Assembly (NCBI RefSeq): GCF_050632745.1
Contig: NZ_JBODSD010000004.1
Location: 372,001-436,000, forward strand
Direction of reading: 5' to 3'
Origin: Mumia sp050632745
Lineage (GTDB): Bacteria > Actinomycetota > Actinomycetes > Propionibacteriales > Nocardioidaceae
DNA length: 64,000 nucleotides
The translations under genes and the position numbers were made by a program. Of this stretch, positions 33,816-40,924 are shown piece after piece (position 1 is the first letter of the stretch; each line of letters starts with the position of its first letter). The notes beneath the pieces were generated by a model. It ran no database searches and had not been told where the DNA came from. It saw nothing but the letters and a program-made list of their open reading frames with translations.

Positions 33816-34802
33816 ATGCCTCGTACCCCCTCGCTCCGCCGACCCCTGTCCGCTCTCGCCCTCGCGCCGCTGGCCCTCGGCCTCGCCGCCTGCGGCTCGG
33901 ACGGGTCGGGAGCGGGCTCTGACGGGATCACGGTGGTCGCCGGTGCGTACCCCTTCGCGTACGTCGTCGAGCAGATCGGGGGCACCATGGTGGACGTGGA
34001 CAACCTGACGCAGCCCGGCGTCGAGCCCCACGACGTGGAGCTCACGGCCAAGCAGCTCGGCGCCGTGACCGACGCCGACCTCGTCGTCTTCCTGCACGGG
34101 TTCCAGCCGCAGGTCGACGAGGCCGTGGACCAGAGCGACCTCTCCGACGAGGCCACGCTCGACGTCGCCGACGTGGTCGACCTCCTCGACGCCACCGACG
34201 ACGGCCACACCGAGCACGAGGAGGACGCGGACGCGCACGCGGAGGAGGACGGCCACGCTGAAGAGGGCCACGACCACGGCGGCGAGGACCCGCACGTGTG
34301 GCTGGACCCGAAGCGCATGGTCGAGATCTCCGGCGCCGTCGCGGACCGGCTCGCCGAGATCGACCCGGACAACGCCGACGCCTACCGCAAGAACGCCGCC
34401 GCCCTGGACGCGGAGCTGACCGACCTCGACGAGGCGTTCCGTACCGGCCTCGCGCAGTGCGAGACCCGCAGCTTCGTGACCAGCCACGCCGCGTTCGGCT
34501 ACCTCGCCGACGCCTACGACCTCACGCAGATCCCGATCGCCGGGATCGAGCCCAACACCGAGCCCTCCACCCAGCAGCTCGCGCGCATCGTGGACCTCGT
34601 GGAGACCGAGAACATCACCACGGTCTTCACCGAGGAGCTCACCAGCCCGCGCACCGCGGACACGATCGCCCGCGAGGCCGGGGTCACGACCGCCGTGCTG
34701 TCCCCGATCGAGGGCCTCACCGACGACGACAGCGACGAGACCTACCTGACGCTCATGCGGGAGAACCTCGCCGCCCTCCAGAAGGCGAACCGCTGCTCAT
34801 GA
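33816..34802 (+). CDS. znuA: Zinc ABC transporter substrate-binding lipoprotein ZnuA
   Basis: A 328-residue cluster A-I metal-binding protein. It has a lipobox LAAC (Cys26), the GAYPFAYVVEQIGG start, the metal ligand GVEPHDVELT, a flexible His/Asp/Glu-rich loop (about residues 127-160, many HxEH and HDH repeats) typical of zinc rather than manganese binders, then DPHVWLDP and TSHAAFGYLA with the other ligands. It delivers zinc to ZnuB/ZnuC. The leaderless promoter carries a perfect Zur box. Confidence 0.95.
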   Translation: MPRTPSLRRPLSALALAPLALGLAACGSDGSGAGSDGITVVAGAYPFAYVVEQIGGTMVDVDNLTQPGVEPHDVELTAKQLGAVTDADLVVFLHGFQPQVDEAVDQSDLSDEATLDVADVVDLLDATDDGHTEHEEDADAHAEEDGHAEEGHDHGGEDPHVWLDPKRMVEISGAVADRLAEIDPDNADAYRKNAAALDAELTDLDEAFRTGLAQCETRSFVTSHAAFGYLADAYDLTQIPIAGIEPNTEPSTQQLARIVDLVETENITTVFTEELTSPRTADTIAREAGVTTAVLSPIEGLTDDDSDETYLTLMRENLAALQKANRCS

Positions 34803-35608
34803 CCGCTCGACACGGCACCGCCCCCCGTACGACCGACCCGCTCCTCGTCGACGACGTCCACGTCGCGCTCGGCGGGCGGGAGGTCGTCCGCGGGGTCTCC
34901 CTCGCCGTGCACCCGTCGGAGTTCGTCGTGCTGCTCGGCAGCAACGGGTCGGGCAAGACGACGCTGATGCGGGCGGCGATGGGCGTGATCCCGATCGCGG
35001 CGGGCGAGGTCCGGCTGTTCGGCACGCCGCTGCGACGCTTCCGCGACCGGCAGCGGATCGGCTACGTCCCGCAGCGCTCGACCGCGGCCGCCGGCGTGCC
35101 GTCGACGGTGCGCGAGGTCGTGATGAGCGGCCGGCTGTCCCGCCGCCCGTTCGCCGGCCTGTCCTCGCGCGCGGACCGGCGCAGCGTCGCCGAGGCGATC
35201 GCGCTGGTCGACCTGGAGGACTACGCCGACGCACCCGCGGCCGAGCTGTCGGGCGGCCAGCAGCAGCGCGTCATGATCGCGCGGGGCCTCGCCTCGCGCC
35301 CCGACCTGCTGGTCATGGACGAGCCGACCGCCGGGGTCGACGCCCGCAGCCAGCTCGCGCTCGCCGAGCTGTTCGGCCGGCTGCTCGCGGAGGGACGCGC
35401 GATCTTCATGGTCGCCCACGAGCTCGGCCCGTTCGAGCCGATGATCGACCGCGCCGTCGTCCTGCGCGCCGGCCGCGTCGCGTACGACGGCCCGTGCTCC
35501 GGCGGCGACCTCGCCGCGGCGTCCGAGCCGCACAACCAGCACCACCCGCACCTCGTCGTGCCGCAGCAGCGGGTGGGGATCGACGAGTCCGGAGCGTGGC
35601 CCGCGTGA
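34799..35608 (+). CDS. znuC: Zinc ABC transporter ATPase ZnuC
   Basis: A 269-residue ATPase with Walker A GSNGSGKTT, signature LSGGQQQRVMIARG, Walker B LLVMDEPTAGVD and the switch histidine MVAHE. A His-rich C-terminal tail (EPHNQHHPHL) may sense or bind zinc. It is coupled to znuA (ATGA overlap) and znuB (GTGA overlap). Confidence 0.95.
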   Translation: MTARHGTAPRTTDPLLVDDVHVALGGREVVRGVSLAVHPSEFVVLLGSNGSGKTTLMRAAMGVIPIAAGEVRLFGTPLRRFRDRQRIGYVPQRSTAAAGVPSTVREVVMSGRLSRRPFAGLSSRADRRSVAEAIALVDLEDYADAPAAELSGGQQQRVMIARGLASRPDLLVMDEPTAGVDARSQLALAELFGRLLAEGRAIFMVAHELGPFEPMIDRAVVLRAGRVAYDGPCSGGDLAAASEPHNQHHPHLVVPQQRVGIDESGAWPA

Positions 35609-36459
35609 ACGACATCCTGTCCTACGACTTCATGCAGCGGGCCCTGCTCGCCGCGCTCATCACCGGGCTGACCGCGCCGGCCATCGGGACGTACCTCGTG
35701 CAGCGCCGCCTCGCGCTCCTCGGCGACGGCATCGGGCACATCGCGCTCACCGGCGTCGCGGCCGGCCTGCTCACCAACACCCAGCCGCTCGTCACGGCGG
35801 TGATCGTCAGCGTCCTGGGCGCGGTCGCGATCGAGCTGCTGCGCACGTACGGCCGGACGAGCGGCGACGTCGCGCTCGCGCTGCTCTTCTACGGCGGCAT
35901 CGCCGGCGGGGTCATGCTGACGAACCTCGCGGGCGGGTCGGCAGCCACGCTCAACAGCTACCTGTTCGGGTCGATCACCACCATCGACGCCAACGACCTG
36001 CTCATCGTCGGCATCCTCGGTGCCGTCGTCCTCCTGCTGGCGGTCGGCCTCTCCCCACAGCTGTTCGCCGTCTGCCAGGACGAGGAGCACGCCCGCGTCT
36101 CCGGCGTGCCGGTGCAGGCGTACGCGATGCTGATCGCGGTCCTCGCCGCGGTGACGGTCACGGTGTCCATGCGCACGGTCGGCCTCCTCCTCGTCTCGGC
36201 CCTGATGGTGGTGCCGGTCGCCGCCGCGCAGCAGCTGAGCCGCAGCTTCCGCGGGACCTTCGTGATGGCGATGGTCATCGGCACGTTCTCCGCCGTCGCG
36301 GGCGTGCTCGGGAGCTACGAGATCGACACGCAGCCGGGTCCGACGATCGTGATCGTCGCGCTCGCGGTGTTCCTGGTGATCGCGGTCGTCGGGCACTCCG
36401 TACGCTCGTTCCGACGGCGCACCAGCGTCGTACCCGATCCCGTGGAGGAGGCCGCATGA
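35605..36459 (+). CDS. znuB: Zinc ABC transporter permease ZnuB
   Basis: A 284-residue ABC-3 family permease with about eight hydrophobic spans, including the conserved GDGIGHIALTGVAAG segment and SMRTVGLLLVSALMVVPVAAA. It forms the membrane channel for ZnuAC. The GTG start overlaps the znuC stop and its own stop overlaps zur. Confidence 0.95.
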   Translation: MNDILSYDFMQRALLAALITGLTAPAIGTYLVQRRLALLGDGIGHIALTGVAAGLLTNTQPLVTAVIVSVLGAVAIELLRTYGRTSGDVALALLFYGGIAGGVMLTNLAGGSAATLNSYLFGSITTIDANDLLIVGILGAVVLLLAVGLSPQLFAVCQDEEHARVSGVPVQAYAMLIAVLAAVTVTVSMRTVGLLLVSALMVVPVAAAQQLSRSFRGTFVMAMVIGTFSAVAGVLGSYEIDTQPGPTIVIVALAVFLVIAVVGHSVRSFRRRTSVVPDPVEEAA

Positions 36460-36848
36460 CCGAGGCGCCCCTGCGCACGACCCGCCAGCGCCGAGCCGTC
36501 GCCGCCGTCATGGAGGACCTCGACGGCTTCGCGAGCGCCCGCGAGATCCACGACGCGCTGCGCGACCGGGGCGAGTCGGTGGGCCTCTCCACCGTCTACC
36601 GCAACCTGCAGGCGCTTGCCGACGCCGAGGAGGTCGACCAGCTCCGCAGCGACGACGGCGAGGTCCTGTACCGCCGCTGCGTCACCGACCACCATCACCA
36701 CCACCTGGTGTGCCGCGAGTGCGGCCGCACCGTCGAGGTGCAGGGCCCGGCGCTCGAGCGCTGGGTGGAGCAGGTCGGCTCGGAGAACGGGTTCCGGCAG
36801 ATGTCCCACACCCTCGAGATCTTCGGGACCTGCGACCGGTGCCGCTGA
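36456..36848 (+). CDS. zur: Zinc uptake regulator Zur (Fur family)
   Basis: A 130-residue Fur-family repressor with the winged helix (TTRQRRAVAAVMEDLDGFAS ... LSTVYRNLQAL), the histidine cluster DHHHHHLVCRECG (about residues 78-90) and a second cysteine pair CDRC (about 126-129), which together form structural and sensory zinc sites. Sitting at the end of znuACB and under a Zur box, it is autoregulated through the operon. It overlaps the next gene by 10 bp. Confidence 0.93.
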   Translation: MTEAPLRTTRQRRAVAAVMEDLDGFASAREIHDALRDRGESVGLSTVYRNLQALADAEEVDQLRSDDGEVLYRRCVTDHHHHHLVCRECGRTVEVQGPALERWVEQVGSENGFRQMSHTLEIFGTCDRCR

Positions 36849-37705
36849 CGCTCGACGAGACTGACTGGCGCGAGCGCGCGCAGCGTCACCGCGAGCGCGC
36901 CGAGCCGTACGTCGCGGGCCGCCGTGAGCGTCGCCAGCACGGCGCGAAGCATCCGGTCGACGACTTCCTCTTCGAGTACTACGGCTACTCCCCCGCCCGC
37001 CTGACCCGCTGGCACCCCGGCGTCGGGGTGCTGCTCGGCGGTGACGCGTCGGAGTACGAGGCGCTCGGGTCGTACCGCCGCTACGCCGGCGGGGTCGGCG
37101 CGGACCTCGAGCGGATCGCCGGACGCCGGGACGGGTTCTCCTGGATCCGCGACCTGCTGGCGCTCACCGCGTCACGCTCGGCCCGGACCGACTGCTTCGG
37201 CCTGCACGAGTGGGCGATGGTCTACCGGCAGAGCCCGCAGGAGGTACGGCACGCGTCGTGGCCGCTGCGCCTCGGCCCGGCCGGGACCGACGCCGTCGTC
37301 GAGGCCCACCAGCTGCGGTGCACGCACGTCGACGCGTACCGGTTCTTCACCCCCGAGGCCGCGCCCCGCAACGCGCTCGCGCCGAGCCGGGAGACGCAGC
37401 GCGCGCTCGAGCAGCCGGGGTGCCTCCACGCCGGCATGGACCTCTACAAGTGGGCGATGAAGCTCGTCCCGTACGGCGACTCCGACCTGCTGCTGGACTG
37501 CTTCGCCCTCGCGCGCGACGTCCGCGAGCTCGACATGCGCGCGGCGCCGTACGACCTCGCTGCCCTCGGCTACGAGCCGGTGCGGATCGAGACGCCGGCG
37601 GGCAAGGCCGAGTACGTCCGGCTCCAGCGGGAGCACGCGGAGCGGGCGGCCGGGCTGCGGGAGCGTCTGGTCGCCGACTACGACCGGGTCCTGGCCTGCG
37701 CCTGA
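36839..37705 (+). CDS. 3-methyladenine DNA glycosylase-like protein
   Basis: A 288-residue product matching, from memory, the actinobacterial family annotated as 3-methyladenine DNA glycosylase (ARRERRQHGAKHPVDDFLFE; CFGLHEWAMVYR; GCLHAGMDLYKWAMKL; ELDMRASPYDLA-like MRAAPYDLAALGYEPV). I see no helix-hairpin-helix glycosylase motif, so the enzymatic label rests on family naming only. The GTG start lies inside the end of zur, giving a 10-bp overlap, so it is probably co-expressed with the zinc operon. Two hairpins follow the stop. Confidence 0.75.
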   Translation: MPLTLDETDWRERAQRHRERAEPYVAGRRERRQHGAKHPVDDFLFEYYGYSPARLTRWHPGVGVLLGGDASEYEALGSYRRYAGGVGADLERIAGRRDGFSWIRDLLALTASRSARTDCFGLHEWAMVYRQSPQEVRHASWPLRLGPAGTDAVVEAHQLRCTHVDAYRFFTPEAAPRNALAPSRETQRALEQPGCLHAGMDLYKWAMKLVPYGDSDLLLDCFALARDVRELDMRAAPYDLAALGYEPVRIETPAGKAEYVRLQREHAERAAGLRERLVADYDRVLACA

Positions 37706-37709
37706 CCGG

Positions 37710-37729
37710 TGTCGCGGCCCCTCGCGACA
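37710..37729 (+). terminator. Short stem-loop just after the glycosylase-like gene
   Basis: TGTCGCG and CGCGACA form a perfect 7-bp stem with a 6-nt loop, starting 5 nt after the stop codon. There is no T-run. It probably marks the end of the zinc operon together with the stronger hairpin downstream. Confidence 0.55.
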
Positions 37730-37768
37730 GCCCAGGGCGGGCTACGACGACCACGGCGCACGGGTCCA

Positions 37769-37806
37769 GCGCGGGTGGAGGACCGCCGTCTGCCCTCCAC
37801 CCGCGC
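37769..37806 (+). terminator. Strong stem-loop downstream of the zinc operon
   Basis: GCGCGGGTGGAGG and CCTCCACCCGCGC form a perfect 13-bp stem with a 12-nt loop. The T-run is weak (GTCTG), so it may act as a Rho-assisted or processing stop. Confidence 0.7.
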
Positions 37807-38042
37807 GTCTGAGCGCTGTCAGCAGTGCGTGACCGGCTGAGAGCGAGTCGGGTACACCTCTACCGTGACCGCCCACCGCCGCCCGGCGAAGGGTTGCGGT
37901 CAGCGTGAGTGCAAACGACACCGGCGGTTCTCGCCGACTGAGAATGCAGCACCTGCCCCTCGAGTCACGCTAAGGTCGCTCTAGTCGCCTAACTTTATTC
38001 ACTTAATACCCAGGCTGAGGCGCCGCGACGAATCGAGGGCTC
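37807..38042. other. Non-coding region upstream of the second ROK regulator
   Basis: With the two hairpins before it, this is part of a 337-bp gap without a gene. It has an unusually A/T-rich island at about 37988-38011 (TAACTTTATTCACTTAATAC), the best candidate for promoter and operator of the ROK gene; TAACTT at 37990-37995 may be a -10 box. I see no convincing small gene. Confidence 0.45.
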
Positions 38043-39251
38043 GTGAACACCTTCCTGCAGGACAGCTCGACCGCCGGGCTCGTGCTCCGTACCGTGCTCC
38101 ACCACGGGGTCGCCTTCCGCGACCAGATCGCGGAGGCCACCGGCCTGAGCGCCGCCACGGTCGGACGCCAGGTGACCGCCCTGGCGCGCTGTGGACTTCT
38201 GCGGGAGCGCCCCGACTGCACGCGCAGCGGGCACGTGGGACGACCGAGCATCCCCGTGGAGGTCGACGACCGCAGGCTGTCCGCGGGCGCCGTCCACATC
38301 GGCCGCCTCGTGACCACGGTCGCCCTCACCGACCTGCGCGGCCGGGTCCTCGGCATCGCGCACCTGCCGACCCGCGGCAGCGACCGCGACCTCGTCACCG
38401 CCGCCGCACGGAGACTGGTCGGGCTGCAGGCCGGGATCGGGGACCGGGTGCTGGTGACCGCAGCGGTCGTCGCGCCGTGGGAGGCGCTGGACCGCTCGCC
38501 CGTGGTCGCCGGTCGTACGCTGCGCGACGTCACCACGCTGCCGACCGCGACGGCCGACCACGTCGCCGCCGTCGCCGCCGCCGACCTCCTGTCTTCCCCG
38601 GACCACGCCCAGGGCACGACCGCGTACGTCTACGCCCGCGAGACCGTCGGCGTCGCGTCCGTCCACGACGGTGTGGTCCCCTCGGGCGGCCGCCGCACCG
38701 GCAGCGTGACCCACCTCCCCACCACCTCGGACGCCCCCTGCTCGTGCGGCTCCCGCGGATGCCTCGGAGCCACCGTCGCCGCGATCGGCCCGGCCGCGCA
38801 CGCGGCAGGGATCGTGTCCCGCCCCGACGTGGAGCTGGTGCACGCCGCCGCGCTCGCCGGCGACCCGACCGCGCACGACCTGCTCATGACGCGCGCCGAC
38901 CACCTCGGCCGAGCCGTCGCGATCATCCGCGACCTGCTCGACCCGCACCGCGTCGTGCTCGCCGGGCAGGCCTTCACCGCCTACCCCCCGGCCGCGTCGG
39001 TGGTGCTGGAGGCGTTCCGCCGGACGACCAGCCTCGGCCCGGTCCCGATCACGTTGTCGCGCTTCGGGGCGGAGGTGCAGGCCGCCGCCGCGGGAGCGAT
39101 CGCGCTCGGGCCCGTCTACCGCGACCCGGTCGCGGCCCTCGACCGGCACGAGCGGCTCGTCCAGCGCTCGCGCAACACGCGTCGCCCGCGCCCGAACGGC
39201 GCGGCGGTCTCGCGCACGAGCACGCCTGCGGCCCGGCTCCAGCCGGCGTGA
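38043..39251 (+). CDS. ROK-family transcriptional regulator
   Basis: A 402-residue regulator with an N-terminal helix-turn-helix (FRDQIAEATGLSAATVGRQV, about residues 25-44) and a ROK domain that keeps the zinc motif CSCGSRGCLG (about 237-246) but has a degenerate sugar/ATP region, as in purely regulatory ROK proteins. GAGG lies 5 nt before the GTG. The next genes encode a secreted C39-like peptidase and a secreted fucosidase, so it may control glycan use, but nothing in the sequence proves a target. Its stop codon sits in the loop of a GCCGGCG/CGCCGGC hairpin. Confidence 0.85.
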   Translation: MNTFLQDSSTAGLVLRTVLHHGVAFRDQIAEATGLSAATVGRQVTALARCGLLRERPDCTRSGHVGRPSIPVEVDDRRLSAGAVHIGRLVTTVALTDLRGRVLGIAHLPTRGSDRDLVTAAARRLVGLQAGIGDRVLVTAAVVAPWEALDRSPVVAGRTLRDVTTLPTATADHVAAVAAADLLSSPDHAQGTTAYVYARETVGVASVHDGVVPSGGRRTGSVTHLPTTSDAPCSCGSRGCLGATVAAIGPAAHAAGIVSRPDVELVHAAALAGDPTAHDLLMTRADHLGRAVAIIRDLLDPHRVVLAGQAFTAYPPAASVVLEAFRRTTSLGPVPITLSRFGAEVQAAAAGAIALGPVYRDPVAALDRHERLVQRSRNTRRPRPNGAAVSRTSTPAARLQPA

Positions 39252-39260
39252 CGCGCCGGC
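39242..39260 (+). terminator. Stem-loop spanning the ROK stop codon
   Basis: GCCGGCG (39242-39248) and CGCCGGC (39254-39260) form a perfect 7-bp stem, and the 5-nt loop contains the TGA stop of the ROK gene. There is no T-run. Confidence 0.5.
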
Positions 39261-39290
39261 ACGTTCCGTAACGGATACGTTTCGCATCTG

Positions 39291-39390
39291 GGAGAAACTG
39301 CTCCTCCTCGGCCTGCCCTTCTTCCGAAGGGCGAGACAGGTGGTTCCCTGTCATGCTGCTCGTGCGAGAGGATCGCCGCACTCACGAGCC
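39291..39390 (+). ncRNA. Stem-loop-rich 5' leader of the C39-like peptidase gene
   Basis: Four stem-loops follow one another before the AAGGAG ribosome-binding sequence: GGAG/CTCC (39291-39304), GCCCTTC-TTCC-GAAGGGC (39315-39332), GACAGG/CCTGTC (39335-39352) and a longer CTCGTG/CACGAG (39359-39388). The tight packing suggests a structured RNA or riboswitch-like leader. I could not match it to a known class; it lacks the conserved core of c-di-AMP riboswitches, which often precede secreted wall enzymes. Confidence 0.4.
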
Positions 39391-39401
39391 CAAGGAGCAA
39401 C

Positions 39402-40697
39402 ATGTTCCGTCAGATCTCGATAGGTATCGCAAGCCTTGCCACCATCGCCGCCGTCACCGCTCCGGTCTCCACCGCGAGCGCCACGGCGGAGCCCACGATC
39501 CCGTCTCCCAAGATCAGCGTGAAGCACTGGGACGGGATCTCCGACTTCCTGCGCGGCACGTGGGAGGGGGTCGTCCCGTCGGTCGGCGGGAGCCTGGCCA
39601 TCAGCCCCGCCTCTCGCCGCACCACCACCTACACCGACCCGTTCGGGGACGGCACCGCCACGACGTACGTGTACGGCCGGTGGACCTCGCCGGTCGTGAC
39701 CCCGGGCTACGCGATCGACGAGTCGATCACCTCGTGGAACGCGCAGACACCGACCGGCACGTTCGTCGAGACCACGTTCCGCGGCAAGCTCGCCGACGGC
39801 ACCTGGACGAAGTGGTACGTCATGGGCCGCTGGGCCTCCGGCGACGACTTCGCCGCGGGCGACATCCACCGGACCTCGCTCGACGGCCAGGGCGACGCCA
39901 ACGCCAACATCTGGACCGACACCTTCTCGGCCCGGACCGGCCACGAGCCCGTGGCGTACCAGACCCGCGTGACGCTGCTGCGCCCCGAGGGCAGCAGCAA
40001 GAGCCCGCGCCTGGACGGCGTGACGACGATGACCAACGAGCTGCTCTCCGGCGACGACGGCGTCACGAGCGAGTTCACGCTCGGCCGCCACGTCGAGCTG
40101 CCGGTCCCCCGGTTCTCGCAGAACATCCACAAGGGCGAGTACCCGGAGTTCGGCGGCGGCGGACAGGTCTGGTGCTCCCCCACGTCCACGACGATGGTCC
40201 AGTACTACTGGGGCAAGAAGTACGAGGTGCCCGCGAGCGAGCTCGCCGACATCGTCGCGCCGAACGGCGACCCGCAGGTCGACTACGCGGCGATCAAGAC
40301 GTGGGACTACACCTACGAGGGCGCCGGCAACTGGCCCTTCAACGCGGCGTACGCGCACACGTTCGGTCTCGACACGTTCGTGACGCGACTGCGTTCGCTC
40401 GCCGAGGCGGAGCGGCTGGTCGCGGCCGGCATCCCGGTGATCACCTCGCTGTCGTGGGACCTCGAGGAGATGCCGGAGGCCGGGTACGACACCAACGGGC
40501 ACCTCATGGTCATCATCGGCTTCACCGCCGACGGGGACCCGATCCTCAACGATCCTGCGTCGAGCAGCAACGAGGCGGTCCGCAACGTCTACACCCGCGA
40601 GAACTTCGAGAAGGTGTGGCAGGACTCGACGGGCGGCGTCTCGTACCTCTACCGCCCGCCGGGCAAGAAGCTGCCGGGAGGCGCCACCAACTGGTGA
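39402..40697 (+). CDS. Secreted C39-like (papain-fold) cysteine peptidase
   Basis: A 431-residue product with a signal peptide ending near SASA (about residue 27). A beta-rich N-terminal half (WEGVVPSVGG, YVYGRWTSPVV; about residues 40-235) precedes a Peptidase_C39_2-like domain with the active-site cysteine in GGGGQVWCSPTSTTMVQYYW (Cys about 258), histidine in NGHLMVIIGF (about 367) and the Asn/Asp in ILNDPAS. It should act outside the cell on peptides or wall protein. AAGGAG precedes the ATG after a highly structured leader. A textbook terminator follows. Confidence 0.87.
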   Translation: MFRQISIGIASLATIAAVTAPVSTASATAEPTIPSPKISVKHWDGISDFLRGTWEGVVPSVGGSLAISPASRRTTTYTDPFGDGTATTYVYGRWTSPVVTPGYAIDESITSWNAQTPTGTFVETTFRGKLADGTWTKWYVMGRWASGDDFAAGDIHRTSLDGQGDANANIWTDTFSARTGHEPVAYQTRVTLLRPEGSSKSPRLDGVTTMTNELLSGDDGVTSEFTLGRHVELPVPRFSQNIHKGEYPEFGGGGQVWCSPTSTTMVQYYWGKKYEVPASELADIVAPNGDPQVDYAAIKTWDYTYEGAGNWPFNAAYAHTFGLDTFVTRLRSLAEAERLVAAGIPVITSLSWDLEEMPEAGYDTNGHLMVIIGFTADGDPILNDPASSSNEAVRNVYTRENFEKVWQDSTGGVSYLYRPPGKKLPGGATNW

Positions 40698-40722
40698 CGC
40701 GCTGACGGAGAGCCGACCAAGG

Positions 40723-40768
40723 ACTCGGCATCGCAGCTGCTCCGGCAGCTGCGATGTCGAGTTCTTTT
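40723..40768 (+). terminator. Rho-independent terminator after the C39-like peptidase gene
   Basis: An 18-bp stem (40723-40740 with 40745-40762, one G-U pair) with a TCCG tetraloop is followed by TCTTTTGTTG. It is the clearest intrinsic terminator of the plus strand in this window. Confidence 0.92.
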
Positions 40769-40798
40769 GTTGCCGGAACCGCTCAAACACCCGATGAA

Positions 40799-40848
40799 TG
40801 ACCGGATCCGGTCAGCGTGTTGACCGTCACAAATCCCGTCGTTACGTT
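40799..40848 (+). promoter_or_regulatory. Fucosidase promoter with a perfect 16-bp palindrome upstream
   Basis: TTGACC (40820-40825) and TACGTT (40843-40848) are 17 bp apart, a strong housekeeping promoter. Immediately upstream lies the perfect palindrome TGACCGGATCCGGTCA (40799-40814), in a position suited to an activator or repressor. The roughly 70-nt leader also holds GACATCCGATGTC (40874-40886), a small inverted repeat. Confidence 0.75.
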
Positions 40849-40924
40849 GCTTGGGACGTTTCACCCGCACGATGACATCCGATGTCTTCATCGGCTCACG
40901 CTCTCCGGGGAAGGTCCCACTGTC

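Noticed and set aside
39291..39401. c-di-AMP (ydaO-type) riboswitch before the C39-like peptidase
   Set aside because: Context fits, but the conserved core sequences of that class are not visible; only generic stem-loops are.
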